From positions 1 through 12,901 of the forward strand of contig JAZGDL010000048.1 of assembly GCA_036477795.1 (NCBI GenBank): 12,901 bases of DNA, read 5' to 3'. Made by a program: the position numbers and the translations under genes. Every line of letters begins with the position of its first letter. Position 1 is the first letter of the stretch. Of the stretch, positions 12,747 through 12,901 are shown piece by piece. Below the pieces are notes generated by a model, which saw only the letters and a program-made list of their open reading frames with translations, was not told the origin of the DNA and did no database searches. This DNA is from JAZGDL01 sp036477795 (GTDB lineage Bacteria > Planctomycetota > Phycisphaerae > UBA1845).

Positions 12747-12901
12747 GCGAATCCCCGTCGCTGCTGCGCAAGATCGACAGCACACATATACCCATGCTGA
12801 TTGCCCGGATGGTGCTGGGCAACCTGTTCATCTACTACGGGTTGCACAAGGTCGGCGACCCCGTCGACTTTCTCAAGCAGATCAAAGAGTACAATCTGCT
12901 G
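12743..12901 (+). CDS. DoxX/MauE-like membrane protein, N-terminal part (3' end off window)
   Basis: Fifty-three codons are visible and the frame stays open to the edge. The ATG lies in the ATGA overlap with the rhodanese stop, with GGAG 5 bases upstream. After a short polar start (SESPSLLRKIDSTH) comes IPMLIARMVLGNLFIYYGLHKVGDPVDFLKQI. This matches the first helix of DoxX/MauE-type four-helix membrane proteins, where R-x-x-L-G-x-x-F-x-x-x-G-xxK is typical (R24, G28, G35, K38). These proteins take part in disulfide or thiosulfate-quinone redox chemistry or in methylamine dehydrogenase maturation. The link to a rhodanese in one operon favours a sulfur or thiol redox role. The exact subfamily cannot be told from the visible part. 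Confidence 0.75.
   Translation, partial: MSESPSLLRKIDSTHIPMLIARMVLGNLFIYYGLHKVGDPVDFLKQIKEYNLL

Overview
The window reads as a high-GC bacterial chromosome segment, most likely from a planctomycete or another PVC-group bacterium. The signs are a surface or secreted protein with an IPTL-type C-terminal sorting signal, a sulfatase-like enzyme fused to TPRs, a planctomycete-type glucose-6-phosphate isomerase, apparent TTG start codons, and many short palindromic and tandem repeats between genes. This placement is inferred from protein style only; no rRNA or other phylogenetic marker is present.

Layout. Positions 1-1361 (minus strand) hold the 5' end of an HPP-family membrane protein and, upstream of it, a Tat-exported aspartylglucosaminidase-type Ntn hydrolase. 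A repeat-rich gap (1362-1636) leads into a plus-strand sulfatase-like/TPR protein (1637-3559). This converges on a minus-strand LVIVD-repeat protein with an IPTL-CTERM tail (3571-5673). After a heptamer-repeat gap (5674-6006) come a minus-strand Mpo1-like small membrane protein and a FapA/DUF342 gene. The FapA gene appears broken into N- and C-terminal parts by one in-frame TGA next to a 15-bp minisatellite. Divergent from it is pgi (8072-9754, plus).

pgi carries the most unusual feature of the window: a 105-bp dimeric palindrome (REPIN-like) inserted in frame, adding 35 residues to the enzyme. Next is a GIY-YIG nuclease-like gene bracketed by inverted copies of a second palindromic repeat family. 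A MNT-HEPN toxin-antitoxin pair follows, whose antitoxin is fused to a winged helix and is preceded by a promoter with nested operator-like palindromes. After a 414-bp repeat-filled gap, a membrane-anchored rhodanese overlaps the start of a DoxX/MauE-like membrane protein that runs off the window.

The unifying theme is repeat invasion. Three different dimeric inverted-repeat elements (1428-1541, 8482-8586, 10587-10700), a fourth hairpin pair (12067-12120), and four tracts with 7- or 14-bp periodicity lie in about 13 kb, and two of the repeat tracts alter coding sequences (pgi, FapA). No transposase or RAYT gene is in the window, so any mobiliser must be elsewhere. The genes are mostly unrelated housekeeping and accessory functions. 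The clear functional units are the MNT-HEPN pair and the rhodanese-DoxX pair.
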